Shown here one piece after another: positions 10,800-20,570 of a stretch of DNA of 64,000 bases. Within the stretch, counting starts at the first letter, position 1. Every line of letters begins with the position of its first letter. The notes under the pieces were generated by a model that was not told the origin of the DNA, searched no databases, and worked only from the letters and a program-made list of their open reading frames with translations. A program made the translations under genes and the position numbers. Location: positions 69,139,843 to 69,203,842 of the forward strand of contig CM050448.1 of the NCBI GenBank assembly GCA_027563935.2. The letters are read 5' to 3'. This DNA is from Costus lasius (lineage: Eukaryota > Streptophyta > Magnoliopsida > Zingiberales > Costaceae).

Positions 10800-12607
10800 T
10801 GATGGGATCACCAAGCATGCAACATTCAAACAACGCGTTTTGAAAACGTTTTGCTAAATAAGTATAACTTAGTAAACCCCTTGAACTATCGTAGTTTGAA
10901 ACTAGCTTGTTTTAGTAAGTAGTAGTGAAAACCGAAACTATCCTAGCATGCACTTCTAGATAAAATGAAATTTGACAAAGCTTATCATGCGATTCTATAA
11001 CCTCAATTAGATCTAGCATGCGGTTCTATCATAAGCAATAAAGCTACTCTAGGGGAGGAACTCACCTTGCACCCTTTGAGAATAGAAAGGGTGACCTTCC
11101 CGTTCTTCACCGGTCCAATGGTTGAATCTCACGAAGTAGGGCCCTATGAGCTTACACACATGGCATTGCAGCATCCCACACATGCGTGGGTGAATTTGAA
11201 ATAATATTAAGAGGCCACTTAACACAAGAACATTCAAGGGGGAGGATAGCCTCCAAATTCCCTTGCTAACATAACATAGACTAACTAGATTAGAGGGAGA
11301 AGGAAGATGGGCGGCTTGCTTATCATCCCATGGCCTTGCGCCACCTGCAGAAAACAAATGTGGGTGCAAAGGGGCTGTCCAACAAGCAACAAGGAACAAC
11401 AACCAAGATAGTAGAGAGACTTAGCTTAACTAGGTGGTGGCTTGATCTCGGCATGACACCATCTTGAGTCTCGGCTGTCCAGTTCTTCCTCTTGGGCTGA
11501 AGGCTTGTCAAGGTTAAGGGGAGGAAGTGGCGTGAGCTCCCATCTTCAAGACAAGCGCAAGTGGTGGAAGAAGGTTGAAGAGCAAGAGGGGATGGAAAGG
11601 AGGCTCTCGGCAATGGTTGGAAGGAAGGGAGGGGTTAGGTGACACACACCATTAGAAGACACACTTCTGAAATTTGAAAATTCATTCAACTCTACCTGGT
11701 GGCTTTACAAGAAGTTACATCATATAGGGGAGTCTCCAACGGTTAACTCCCTTCCTAAGCTCAAAAACAAGTCACACAAGTCAAGCTTGATGTAGACAAC
11801 TCAAGGGCTGGTTTCTTCTTCCAAATGGGCGGTTGCTTGGAGGTTGAACTTTGGAGTCTTCAGCAGGTTGGTGAGTTCAAAAGCTGAGATGAGGATGGAC
11901 TGAAAAGGCTGCTGATGGCTGACTTTGTGCAGGCTGCAGATTGGCATGGGCGGCTGGCACTTGAAGGGACTGAAGTTGTTGCAAAGTGCAGGCTGCTCCT
12001 TGACTTTGGTGGCTGGCGCATGATGGACTGAAGTGGACATTGTTTCAAGCTGCTCCTTGACTTTGATGGCTGGCGTATGTTGAGCTGAAGTAGGGACATT
12101 GAGCAGGCTGCTCCTTGACTTGATTAGAGATGAAGGTAAACTCCACATGGCTGCCAACTAGGATGGTGGAATTTGGGGTGCTTGGGGTGTTGATCCATTG
12201 GGGTGGGCTGATTCCTTCATGAGTTGGGCTGATGGCCCATGGCATCTCTTGGAGTTGTCTTGACTTGATTTTGACTTGTATCCAAAGATGGAGTTGACCT
12301 ATACTATTACATCAATTTCATGCACTAACCTACCATACATAAGTGGAGGATCCTAGGCATGTAACTACATGGTGTAATTAGTGGGTGGATCTAACCTACC
12401 ATATGATGCAAGTTATGCTAGAAAATCTAACCTAAAGATGCATGCAATGCAAGAGATGGAAATAACTTAAAGGATGTATGCAATGCAAGGAATGAAAAGC
12501 TAACTTAAAGATGCATGCAATGCAAGAGATGGGAATTTAGGTGCCCTAGCTAGGGTAACCTTAAACTCCATTTGTATTTCCGTGGGTCATGTCGCCTCCC
12601 CACATCA
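10800..12607 (-). repeat. 3' LTR of element B
   Basis: 1808 bp, TGATGGGATC to CCCCACATCA on the plus strand. The short reading frames here (such as 11049-11402 and 11801-12157) recur unchanged at 15163-15516 and 15915-16271 in the other LTR and look like chance frames. In sense the gag frame runs ~19 codons into this LTR. Confidence 0.95.
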
Positions 12608-14754
12608 GCTCTCCCCGGGTGAGAAAAATTCTTCTCCGAAGAATTGTCCTTATCCATGAGGAGCTTTGAGGTAGTAAGGGTGAGTTCTTCCTCGGGGAGC
12701 CAACCCTCTTCACCATGGTCATATCCAACTAAGTAGAGTAACTCTACCTCATTACGGGTGAAATGGGTTTGGTCCTCAAGGATGGACTCAATCATATGCT
12801 CACAAGTGGGGTCATAGTATGGGGTGGAATGGTGCTTATGCAATATGAAGTCATCCACATCAAAAGTGATGGGGGTCCAAAAATCAGTGTCAACAGCATC
12901 ACAGCAATCCATCTCTTCATCCCAATCTTCATGCTCCTTAAATTCAGGGTCTCCTACACAGAATGTCCTTTCTCGGCCATATTCATTAGTATGTTTGTGG
13001 TATACAGGCCTACTAAAAGATTCAGGTATAACAAACTCAAAGTGTTCAAGTTCTGGGAGGGAAAGCAAATCATTATTCAATTGAATTTTCTTTAACCCTG
13101 GAGTACTAAGGCCAGACTCAAGGTCTAAAGGAGAGATGGGGGATGTTGCCAACTCAGACAAGTTAGGTTCTAAATCATATCCTAGCATGGGAAACTCAAG
13201 AGGATCTAAAGTAAATTCTTCTTCATATTCAGGTGAGCTAATGTCTAACTCAAGAAGGGTGAGGGGCGCCTCTAGGATTGGACTTCCTAAGGAAAAAAGA
13301 AATGGCTCTCCCATATCTGGAGTAAGATCTTCAAAGCTAAACTGGGGGAGCTCTACCATGTCATACGGAGAAGGTTGATATAGGTCAGTCCCTATGGGGT
13401 CAACTTGAGTAGGGTCATCCCTAGAGTCTTGGGTTATAAGCCCATGTTCAATTGGCCCTAAATGTGGCTTAGGAGTGTGGGTGGCAAGACCTAAGAGATA
13501 TGTTTCATGGGTCATTGGATCAAAGGTCAAGTCTTCTAGGCCTTGAAGTTGAGGTTCTCCTAATGTTTGGGACTTAGGATCTTGGTCAATGAGAAAAGGA
13601 TCTAGCATGGGTTCCATCTTAGGCAAAGTAAGGGATCCTAACTCATGTGGGTTGAGATCTAAAGGTGAAGGATCCTCTATGTGTAAAAGTTTGGGCTCTA
13701 GGGGTGGGTTTAGGCCTAACTTGGAAAGTTTAGTGCTAGATGGCCCAAAAGTGGTCAAAGAAGGGCCTAGACAAGATGGTATGTCTACCTTAATCTCTAA
13801 ATATGGTTGAGTAAGATACTTAGGCAGATCATCCATAGAGAAAGGTTCAAACTTAGGTTGAGTCAAGCCTAAAGTGTGATGGTCCTCTAATTGAAGGTGT
13901 TGGATTTCTAAAGTGTCTAGAGGCTCATCTAAACTTTCACTAAGGTCAAGTGGCTTGGAACCTAAGTGTTCACAACCTATTGAAGAGTTCTCTAAAGTTT
14001 TTCTTATGTCATGAAGAGTAGGTTCACATGGTTCAAGCACTTGATCTAAACATGGGAGCCCTAAAGGGTGAGGCAAACTAGTCTCATAGGTCACTAAGGG
14101 TAGGATAGCTTCCACTAAGTCTATCCTAATATGATTGGGTTCAAGTTCTTCCATAGGCTTAGGTGAGATTGTTCTTAAAGGTGTGGACTTAGTATGACCT
14201 ATGTGGATGTCAAGAGAGTTTTCCTTAAGTTGGTTGAGTTCTTGTTTGGGTTTTATGGACAACATGATTTGACATGGAGGTAAGTCTTCAATGGGTTCCC
14301 TAGACTTGATTTGAGATTGGCTTTGGGAGGGTAGCTTTGGTTCTAAGGCTTGATTGAGCTCCATGGTTTGATTGACTACCTTAGGGGCTTTGGGTCTTGG
14401 ATGGTCAATTTTCCTTTTATAAAATCTCTTAAGATTTTGCTCCACCTCACTAGCTATTTGAAAAGCATCTTCTATTGTGTATATGGGGTAGTAGGTGAGA
14501 CCTCTTTTAATCTCAAAGCTAAGACCATCTCTAAACCGGTTAAGCATAACCCTAGGAGCTTCTCTAGTACTATGGTAGAGGGTTTTGAACTTTAGTATAT
14601 ATTCAGCTACATTCATGTTCTCTTGGGTAAGCAATTTTTCATTGAGAGATGTAGGGTCATTGAGAGATGTAGGGTCATATATTTCTTTTATCATGTCATC
14701 CCATCTCTTGATGGGTTGTCTATTGCCTCTTAGGGGATTGAATCTAGTAGTCAT
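12550..14754 (-). CDS. Gag-like protein of element B (734 aa)
   Basis: The first in-frame ATG is at 14754; the frame is open a little further upstream but only from non-ATG codons. Residues ~1-120 resemble the C-terminal half of a Ty3/Gypsy capsid domain (Retrotrans_gag type), with RWDDM, VAEYILKF, LNRFRDGL and EIKRGL followed by an AFQIASEVEQNLK helix. Residues ~130-590 are a Pro/Leu/Glu-rich low-complexity stretch with recurring LGLP, LDPL and EP patterns, probably disordered. The last ~145 residues look folded and acidic, with a Cys pair (DCCD), EHEDWDEEMD and aromatic positions; I cannot assign this part. There is no zinc knuckle and no catalytic motif. The frame ends inside the 3' LTR, so the purine tract is also coding. 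A DPTSLN repeat comes from an 18-bp duplication. Confidence 0.85.
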   Translation of the reverse strand: MTTRFNPLRGNRQPIKRWDDMIKEIYDPTSLNDPTSLNEKLLTQENMNVAEYILKFKTLYHSTREAPRVMLNRFRDGLSFEIKRGLTYYPIYTIEDAFQIASEVEQNLKRFYKRKIDHPRPKAPKVVNQTMELNQALEPKLPSQSQSQIKSREPIEDLPPCQIMLSIKPKQELNQLKENSLDIHIGHTKSTPLRTISPKPMEELEPNHIRIDLVEAILPLVTYETSLPHPLGLPCLDQVLEPCEPTLHDIRKTLENSSIGCEHLGSKPLDLSESLDEPLDTLEIQHLQLEDHHTLGLTQPKFEPFSMDDLPKYLTQPYLEIKVDIPSCLGPSLTTFGPSSTKLSKLGLNPPLEPKLLHIEDPSPLDLNPHELGSLTLPKMEPMLDPFLIDQDPKSQTLGEPQLQGLEDLTFDPMTHETYLLGLATHTPKPHLGPIEHGLITQDSRDDPTQVDPIGTDLYQPSPYDMVELPQFSFEDLTPDMGEPFLFSLGSPILEAPLTLLELDISSPEYEEEFTLDPLEFPMLGYDLEPNLSELATSPISPLDLESGLSTPGLKKIQLNNDLLSLPELEHFEFVIPESFSRPVYHKHTNEYGRERTFCVGDPEFKEHEDWDEEMDCCDAVDTDFWTPITFDVDDFILHKHHSTPYYDPTCEHMIESILEDQTHFTRNEVELLYLVGYDHGEEGWLPEEELTLTTSKLLMDKDNSSEKNFSHPGRADVGRRHDPRKYKWSLRLP
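12608..12620 (-). other. Polypurine tract of element B
   Basis: Sense ACCCGGGGAGAGC abutting the TGATG LTR start. It is GC-rich and imperfect, and lies within the gag reading frame. Confidence 0.6.
14641..14676. repeat. 18-bp tandem duplication in gag of B
   Basis: Two exact in-frame copies of ATTGAGAGATGTAGGGTC encode a duplicated DPTSLN. Confidence 0.9.
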
Positions 14755-14898
14755 TTTTGAAATGAGTAGAGTTTGAAAATAGACCCTAAGGTGATAAATA
14801 TAGCTAGTCAAATTCTTTCAAGCACCTAGGTCCAAAAATCGCCTTAGTAGTAGGAAAATAAAGTTTTGGTCTTATAAAATCCTACTCTAAGAGCCTAA

Positions 14899-14910
14899 GC
14901 TCTGATACCA
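14899..14910 (-). other. tRNA-iMet primer-binding site of B
   Basis: Sense TGGTATCAGAGC three bases from the 5' LTR. The same primer type is used by the Copia and Gypsy elements here. Confidence 0.9.
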
Positions 14911-14913
14911 TGA

Positions 14914-16721
14914 TGATGGGATCACCAAGCATGCAACATTCAAACAACGCGTTTTGAAAACGTTTTGCTAAATAAGTATAACTTAGTAAACCCCTTGAAC
15001 TATCGTAGTTTGAAACTAGCTTGTTTTAGTAAGTAGTAGTGAAAACCGAAACTATCCTAGCATGCACTTCTAGATAAAATGAAATTTGACAAAGCTTATC
15101 ATGCGATTCTATAACCTCAATTAGATCTAGCATGCGGTTCTATCATAAGCAATAAAGCTACTCTAGGGGAGGAACTCACCTTGCACCCTTTGAGAATAGA
15201 AAGGGTGACCTTCCCGTTCTTCACCGGTCCAATGGTTGAATCTCACGAAGTAGGGCCCTATGAGCTTACACACATGGCATTGCAGCATCCCACACATGCG
15301 TGGGTGAATTTGAAATAATATTAAGAGGCCACTTAACACAAGAACATTCAAGGGGGAGGATAGCCTCCAAATTCCCTTGCTAACATAACATAGACTAACT
15401 AGATTAGAGGGAGAAGGAAGATGGGCGGCTTGCTTATCATCCCATGGCCTTGCGCCACCTGCAGAAAACAAATGTGGGTGCAAAGGGGCTGTCCAACAAG
15501 CAACAAGGAACAACAACCAAGATAGTAGAGAGACTTAGCTTAACTAGGTGGTGGCTTGATCTCGGCATGACACCATCTTGAGTCTCGGCTGTCCAGTTCT
15601 TCCTCTTGGGCTGAAGGCTTGTCAAGGTTAAGGGGAGGAAGTGGCGTGAGCTCCCATCTTCAAGACAAGCGCAAGTGGTGGAAGAAGGTTGAAGAGCAAG
15701 AGGGGATGGAAAGGAGGCTCTCGGCAATGGTTGGAAGGAAGGGAGGGGTTAGGTGACACACACCATTAGAAGACACACTTCTGAAATTTGAAAATTCATT
15801 CAACTCTACCTGGTGGCTTTACAAGAAGTCACATCATATAGGGGAGTCTCCAACGGTTAACTCCCTTCCTAAGCTCAAAAACAAGTCACACAAGTCAAGC
15901 TTGATGTAGACAACTCAAGGGCTGGTTTCTTCTTCCAAATGGGCGGTTGCTTGGAGGTTGAACTTTGGAGTCTTCAGCAGGTTGGTGAGTTCAAAAGCTG
16001 AGATGAGGATGGACTGAAAAGGCTGCTGATGGCTGACTTTGTGCAGGCTGCAGATTGGCATGGGCGGCTGGCACTTGAAGGGACTGAAGTTGTTGCAAAG
16101 TGCAGGCTGCTCCTTGACTTTGGTGGCTGGCGCATGATGGACTGAAGTGGACATTGTTTCAAGCTGCTCCTTGACTTTGATGGCTGGCGTATGTTGAGCT
16201 GAAGTAGGGACATTGAGCAGGCTGCTCCTTGACTTGATTAGAGATGAAGGTAAACTCCACATGGCTGCCAACTAGGATGGTGGAATTTGGGGTGCTTGGG
16301 GTGTTGATCCATTGGGGTGGGCTGATTCCTTCATGAGTTGGGCTGATGGCCCATGGCATCTCTTGGAGTTGTCTTGACTTGATTTTGACTTGTATCCAAA
16401 GATGGAGTTGACCTATACTATTACATCAATTTCATGCACTAACCTACCATACATAAGTGGCGGATCCTAGGCATGTAACTACATGGTGTAATTAGTGGGT
16501 GGATCTAACCTACCATATGATGCAAGTTATGCTAGAAAATCTAACCTAAAGATGCATGCAATGCAAGAGATGGAAATAACTTAAAGGATGTATGCAATGC
16601 AAGGAATGAAAAGCTAACTTAAAGATGCATGCAATGCAAGAGATGGGAATTTAGGTGCCCTAGCTAGGGTAACCTTAAACTCCATTTGTATTTCCGTGGG
16701 TCATGTCGCCTCCCCACATCA
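14914..16721 (-). repeat. 5' LTR of element B
   Basis: 1808 bp, same ends as 10800-12607. Differences seen: GAAGTTACATC/GAAGTCACATC (near 11715/15829) and AAGTGGAGG/AAGTGGCGG (near 12343/16457). Confidence 0.95.
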
Positions 16722-16726
16722 CAAAA

Positions 16727-17844
16727 CAACCCAAGCCATGGTCTAGATCTCTCTCTGAACCAAACGGTTCAAGATCTAACCGTTGATCTCTTGATGCTTC
16801 TGATCTCACTGATCTAGCATCACTACTCTCGATCGAAGCTTACCGATCTCAAGCCCTAATCAATCAAACATGATCAGACCAGATCTCACTTACAATCAGA
16901 GTCCAAACTCCTTTAAACTGAATCAAAACAATTCAGTCCACACGATCTGACTTAAGCAAGCCATATCATCAAATTGTGCGACCCTAAGGGTTTCCTTTAA
17001 ATGTCGGTAACGACAACTTACGTTATCACGATCAGTGAGGGGTATCTAGCAACACATCACTGTCTCCCGATATAAAGGAAAGAGTCTTCCAAGACTACTC
17101 CCAAATCACAGCACAAGTGTGAATCTTCTTCACAAGACATACATGTTTCCTTTGCCACTGGATGTTCTTATTGGACAAGCATGTCAAGCCTGTAACTCCA
17201 ATACGATGAGCATGATTAGATCAGATGATCACTATCATCTGGGTATGGCCATACACTTTCTCAATCATCTCATATAGGGGGGCCCTAGAACATCACACTC
17301 CTTAAACAAGGAGACGGCAATCCTGTATCTATCACTAGTGTCCTAACCTGACTCTTGATCATCATCCAAGATAGTCTATAATCATTATATTTCAAATGAT
17401 ATTGAACTACCTCAAAACAATGACATTCATCATTTAGAAACACAAGTGATCTCAAGTCAAAGGACATGTGCCACTTGTAGCATACAAGGATTATTCACAT
17501 TGTGACAAGCAACCGAATATCCTAGTAGGGTCTGTCCAGTACATCCAATGTACCCATGAGTCTACATCTTATTCCATGCTCGAAGCATCCTATAAGATTA
17601 GAACTCATATTAGTCTCAATCATATCAGGGCTGTCTCAAGTTCACCAAGATATCTCGACTAAGGACATTACTGCATGTCAGCCTAGCTGAACAGCTTTGA
17701 GACATTAATCAGAAGTACACTTATTACAGCAGACAAGGTAACAATCTGAATAACAACCATGCCTTTATAAACTTAAGAGTTTATTACATGATACTGTTAC
17801 AATCCCAAGGCCTCAAACATTAGCCTTAAGGGCATACTACAACA
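16727..17844 (-). repeat. 5' LTR of Copia A, U3-side part
   Basis: 1118 bp continuing the LTR after element B. Together with 10227-10799 it makes 1691 bp, equal to the other LTR. It ends CTACAACA next to the AATTT duplication. Confidence 0.93.
17069..17076 (-). promoter_or_regulatory. TATA-like box of Copia A 5' LTR
   Basis: Sense TTTATATC at the same LTR position in all family copies. Transcription would be expected to begin ~25-30 bases further, near GCTAGATACCCCTC. The start site is inferred. Confidence 0.4.
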
Positions 17845-18509
17845 AATTTTGAACTCGATTATGAGCTTTAATTGTTATTAATCTTATTCTCATTCTTAAT
17901 TATAACATTGATCTTATTCTTGATAATTATCTTCATCTTTATTTTGATCTCAGTTTTGATTTTAGATTTCAGTTTTAATCTTATAATTTTCATCTTTATC
18001 TTGCTCCTAATATTCATCTTAGACTCGATTTTGATCTCTGTGAAAATATTGAGTTTTAATCTTGATATTAATATTTATATTTATCTTGGTCTTCTAATGA
18101 TGAAGATGTTGATCTTGATTATGATACATATTTGATGTTTATCATTTTGGAATCTTAATTTAAAATTGATTTTGTTCATGATCATGATGTTGATCTTGAT
18201 TTTAATCATGATTTCAAACTCTATCTTATGATATTCATCTTTATCTTCTTTTTAATCTTAATCTTAAACTCGATTTTGATCTTGTTCGTAATCTTGCTCT
18301 TCAATCTTAATATTGTTATTGATATTGATATTGATCTAATCATGATGAAAATTTTGAACTCGATTATGAATTTTAATTGTTATTAATCTTATTCTTATTC
18401 TTAATTATAACATTGATTTTATTCTTATAAGAATTATCTTCATCTTCATTTTGATCTCAGTTTTGATCTCAGATTTCAGTTTTAATCTTATAATCTTCAT
18501 CTTTATCTT
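17845..18509. repeat. Satellite remnant between elements A and C
   Basis: 665 bp (about 1.3 monomers) of the same satellite. It begins with the AATTT duplication of A and stops in CTTTATCTT, where element C starts. Its monomer is most like the one at ~1760-2045 (shared GTGAAAATATTG and TTGATAATTATC). Confidence 0.93.
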
Positions 18510-18846
18510 TGTAGGTCCCCTTCAAGGGGGAGCGCAAAACCCTAAGCATGCACAAATCTCAATTGCATGGGCGGAATTAGGGTTTCCATAGATCGCATGT
18601 TGTATATCTATAAGATTAACTTTGTTTGCTTATAAAGATCAAGAGAAGATCTCTTACCATAGTCATGATAAAGGGTGGCGACTTGGAAGCAAGAGGGCAA
18701 GTAAGCACTCCTCCAAAGATAACGCACACTAGATGAGAGATGGCTACCCTTTCGGATGTTCCTTGTGCTAGCAAGGGATCTCCAAAACTTCCTTGTCGTG
18801 TGTAGATGAAGCGAGGTGCTTGGCCGAGAGCTTCGTTGTACAAGAG
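18510..18846 (-). repeat. 3' LTR of Copia C, U5-side part
   Basis: 337 bp starting TGTAGGTCCCC, with the terminal CCCC-TTCAA-GGGG hairpin (18517-18529) and the CCTTG-TGCTAG-CAAGG palindrome (18761-18776). It is cut by element D after AAGAG (18842-18846). Confidence 0.9.
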
Positions 18847-20550
18847 TGTTAGGTCCCCTTCAAGGGGGAGCGCAAGCGGATAAAGCCCCTTTCTAGAGGG
18901 GGGCGCAAATGCAATTTTAGGGGTGTCACCCTCATGATCGCATGTAGATCATATGGTTAACTTATGTATAAGCGAAAGGATCTTTAAAGGGATCATACCA
19001 ACGCCATGAAGTTGGATGTCGGCTTGGAAGAAGAGAGCAACTTTGATCTCCTCCAAAAGTTCACACACAAGGTGAAGATCTCTTACTTCCTTGGCGTCAC
19101 TTGTGCTAGCAAGGCACCCAAGGTTCCTTGTCGAATGGAAGGAGATGATGAAAGCTTTCTTGGCCGATCCTTCTTCTCGTCAACCTCTACCACCCGAGAG
19201 TTCGAGTGTCGTCGAGAGCCAAAGGGGAGATGAGCATTTTTCCAAGCTTGTGATCGAATGTGGAGACATCCATCACTATGGCAAAACCGAAATGCCATAA
19301 ATGGTAAGTCTTCAACACATGCGTTATGCGTTCACATGAAGTGAACCAAACGCATATCTCATCTCACAAATGAACCAAGCGCTCACATATGAGCCGGTTC
19401 AATGTAGTTGGTCCAATGACCAAACCAAATCAGCCCAAGTATTGGTCCAGACCAAAATAAACCCTAAGGTTCAAGATCTGACCGTTCATCCTTTGATGCT
19501 CTTGATCTCCCAGATCTAGCATCCACACTCTCGATCAAAGCTTACCGATCTCAAGCCCTAATCAATCAAACATGATCAGACTGGATCTCACTTACAATCA
19601 GAGTTTAATCTCCTTTAAACTGAATCAAAACAATCCAGTCCACCCGATCTGACTCAAGTAAGTCATATCACCAAATTGTGCGACCCTAAGGGTTTCCTTG
19701 TCGAATGTCGGTAACGATAACTCACGTCATCACAATCAGTGAGGGGTATCTAGCAACACATCACTGTCTCCCGATATAAAGGAAAGAGTCTTCCAAGACT
19801 ACACCCAAACCACAGCACAAGTGTGAATCCACTTCACAAGGCATACATGTTTCCTTTGCCACTGGATGTTCTTATTGGACAAGCATGTCAAGCCTGTAAC
19901 TCCAATACAATGAGCATGATTAGATCAGATGAACATAGTCATCTGGGTATGGCCATACACTATCTCAATCATCTCATACAGGGGGGGCCCCTTTAGAACA
20001 TCACACTCCTTGAACAAGGAGACGACAATCCTTTATCTATCACTAGTGTCCTAACCTGACTCATGATCATTATCCAAGATAGTCTATAATCATTATGTTT
20101 CAAATGATATTGAACTACCTCAAAATAATGACATTCATCATTTAGAAACACAAGTGATCTCAAGTCAGAGGACATGTGCCACTTGTTGCATTCAAGGATT
20201 ATTCACATTGTGACAAACAATTGAATATCCTAGTAGGGTCTGTCCAGTACATCCAATGTACCCATGAGTCTACATCTTATTTCATGCTCGAAGCATCCTA
20301 TAAGATTAGCACACATATTAGTCTCAATCATATCAAGGCTGTCTCATGTTCACCAAGATATCTCGACTAAGGACATATGCATGTCAGCCTAGCTGAACAG
20401 CTTTGAGACATTATTCAGAAGTACACTTATTACAGCAGACAAGGTAGCAACCTGAATAATAACCATGCCTTTATAAACATAAGAGTTTATTACATGATAC
20501 TTATACAATCCCAAGGCCTCAAACATTAGCCTTAAGGGCATACCCCAACA
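18847..20550 (-). repeat. 3' LTR of Copia D
   Basis: 1704 bp. The terminal hairpin CCCC-TTCAA-GGGG is at 18855-18867. The U5 palindrome at 19099-19114 reads ACTTG...CAAGG, one pair short. TATA-like box at 19773-19780. Confidence 0.95.
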
Positions 20551-20567
20551 ATCTCCCACTTGCACTT
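20551..20567 (-). other. Polypurine tract of D
   Basis: Sense AAGTGCAAGTGGGAGAT directly before TGTTGGGG of the 3' LTR. Confidence 0.8.
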
Positions 20568-20570
20568 AAT

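Larger units (their letters stand above)
10800..16721 (-). mobile_element. Non-autonomous gag-only LTR element B
   Basis: 5922-bp element with TGATG...CATCA ends and CAAAA duplications (10795-10799, 16722-16726). Both LTRs are exactly 1808 bp with two differences seen by eye, so it is very recent. The internal region (12608-14913) is only 2.3 kb and holds a PBS, one gag-like frame and a purine tract. There is no protease, integrase, RT or RNase H in any frame, so it must borrow enzymes from another element. The class resembles large non-autonomous gag-bearing elements (TR-GAG-like); I do not recognise the family. Confidence 0.93.
2772..17844 (-). mobile_element. Copia LTR retrotransposon A (contains element B)
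   Basis: Full-length Ty1/Copia element read on the minus strand. It starts TGTTGGGT and ends CTACAACA, and is flanked by AATTT at 2767-2771 and 17845-17849 inside satellite. Order in sense: 5' LTR (17844 down to 10227, split by element B), PBS 10213-10224, leader, polyprotein 8367-4483, purine tract, 3' LTR (4462-2772). Both LTRs are 1691 bp once B and its duplication are removed, with seven differences seen by eye. It is probably not autonomous because of an RNase H change (see its CDS). Confidence 0.95.

Noticed and set aside
11049..12245. Several 66-118-residue frames in element B
   Set aside because: They lie entirely in the LTR and are repeated in the second LTR, with no domain or coding signature.
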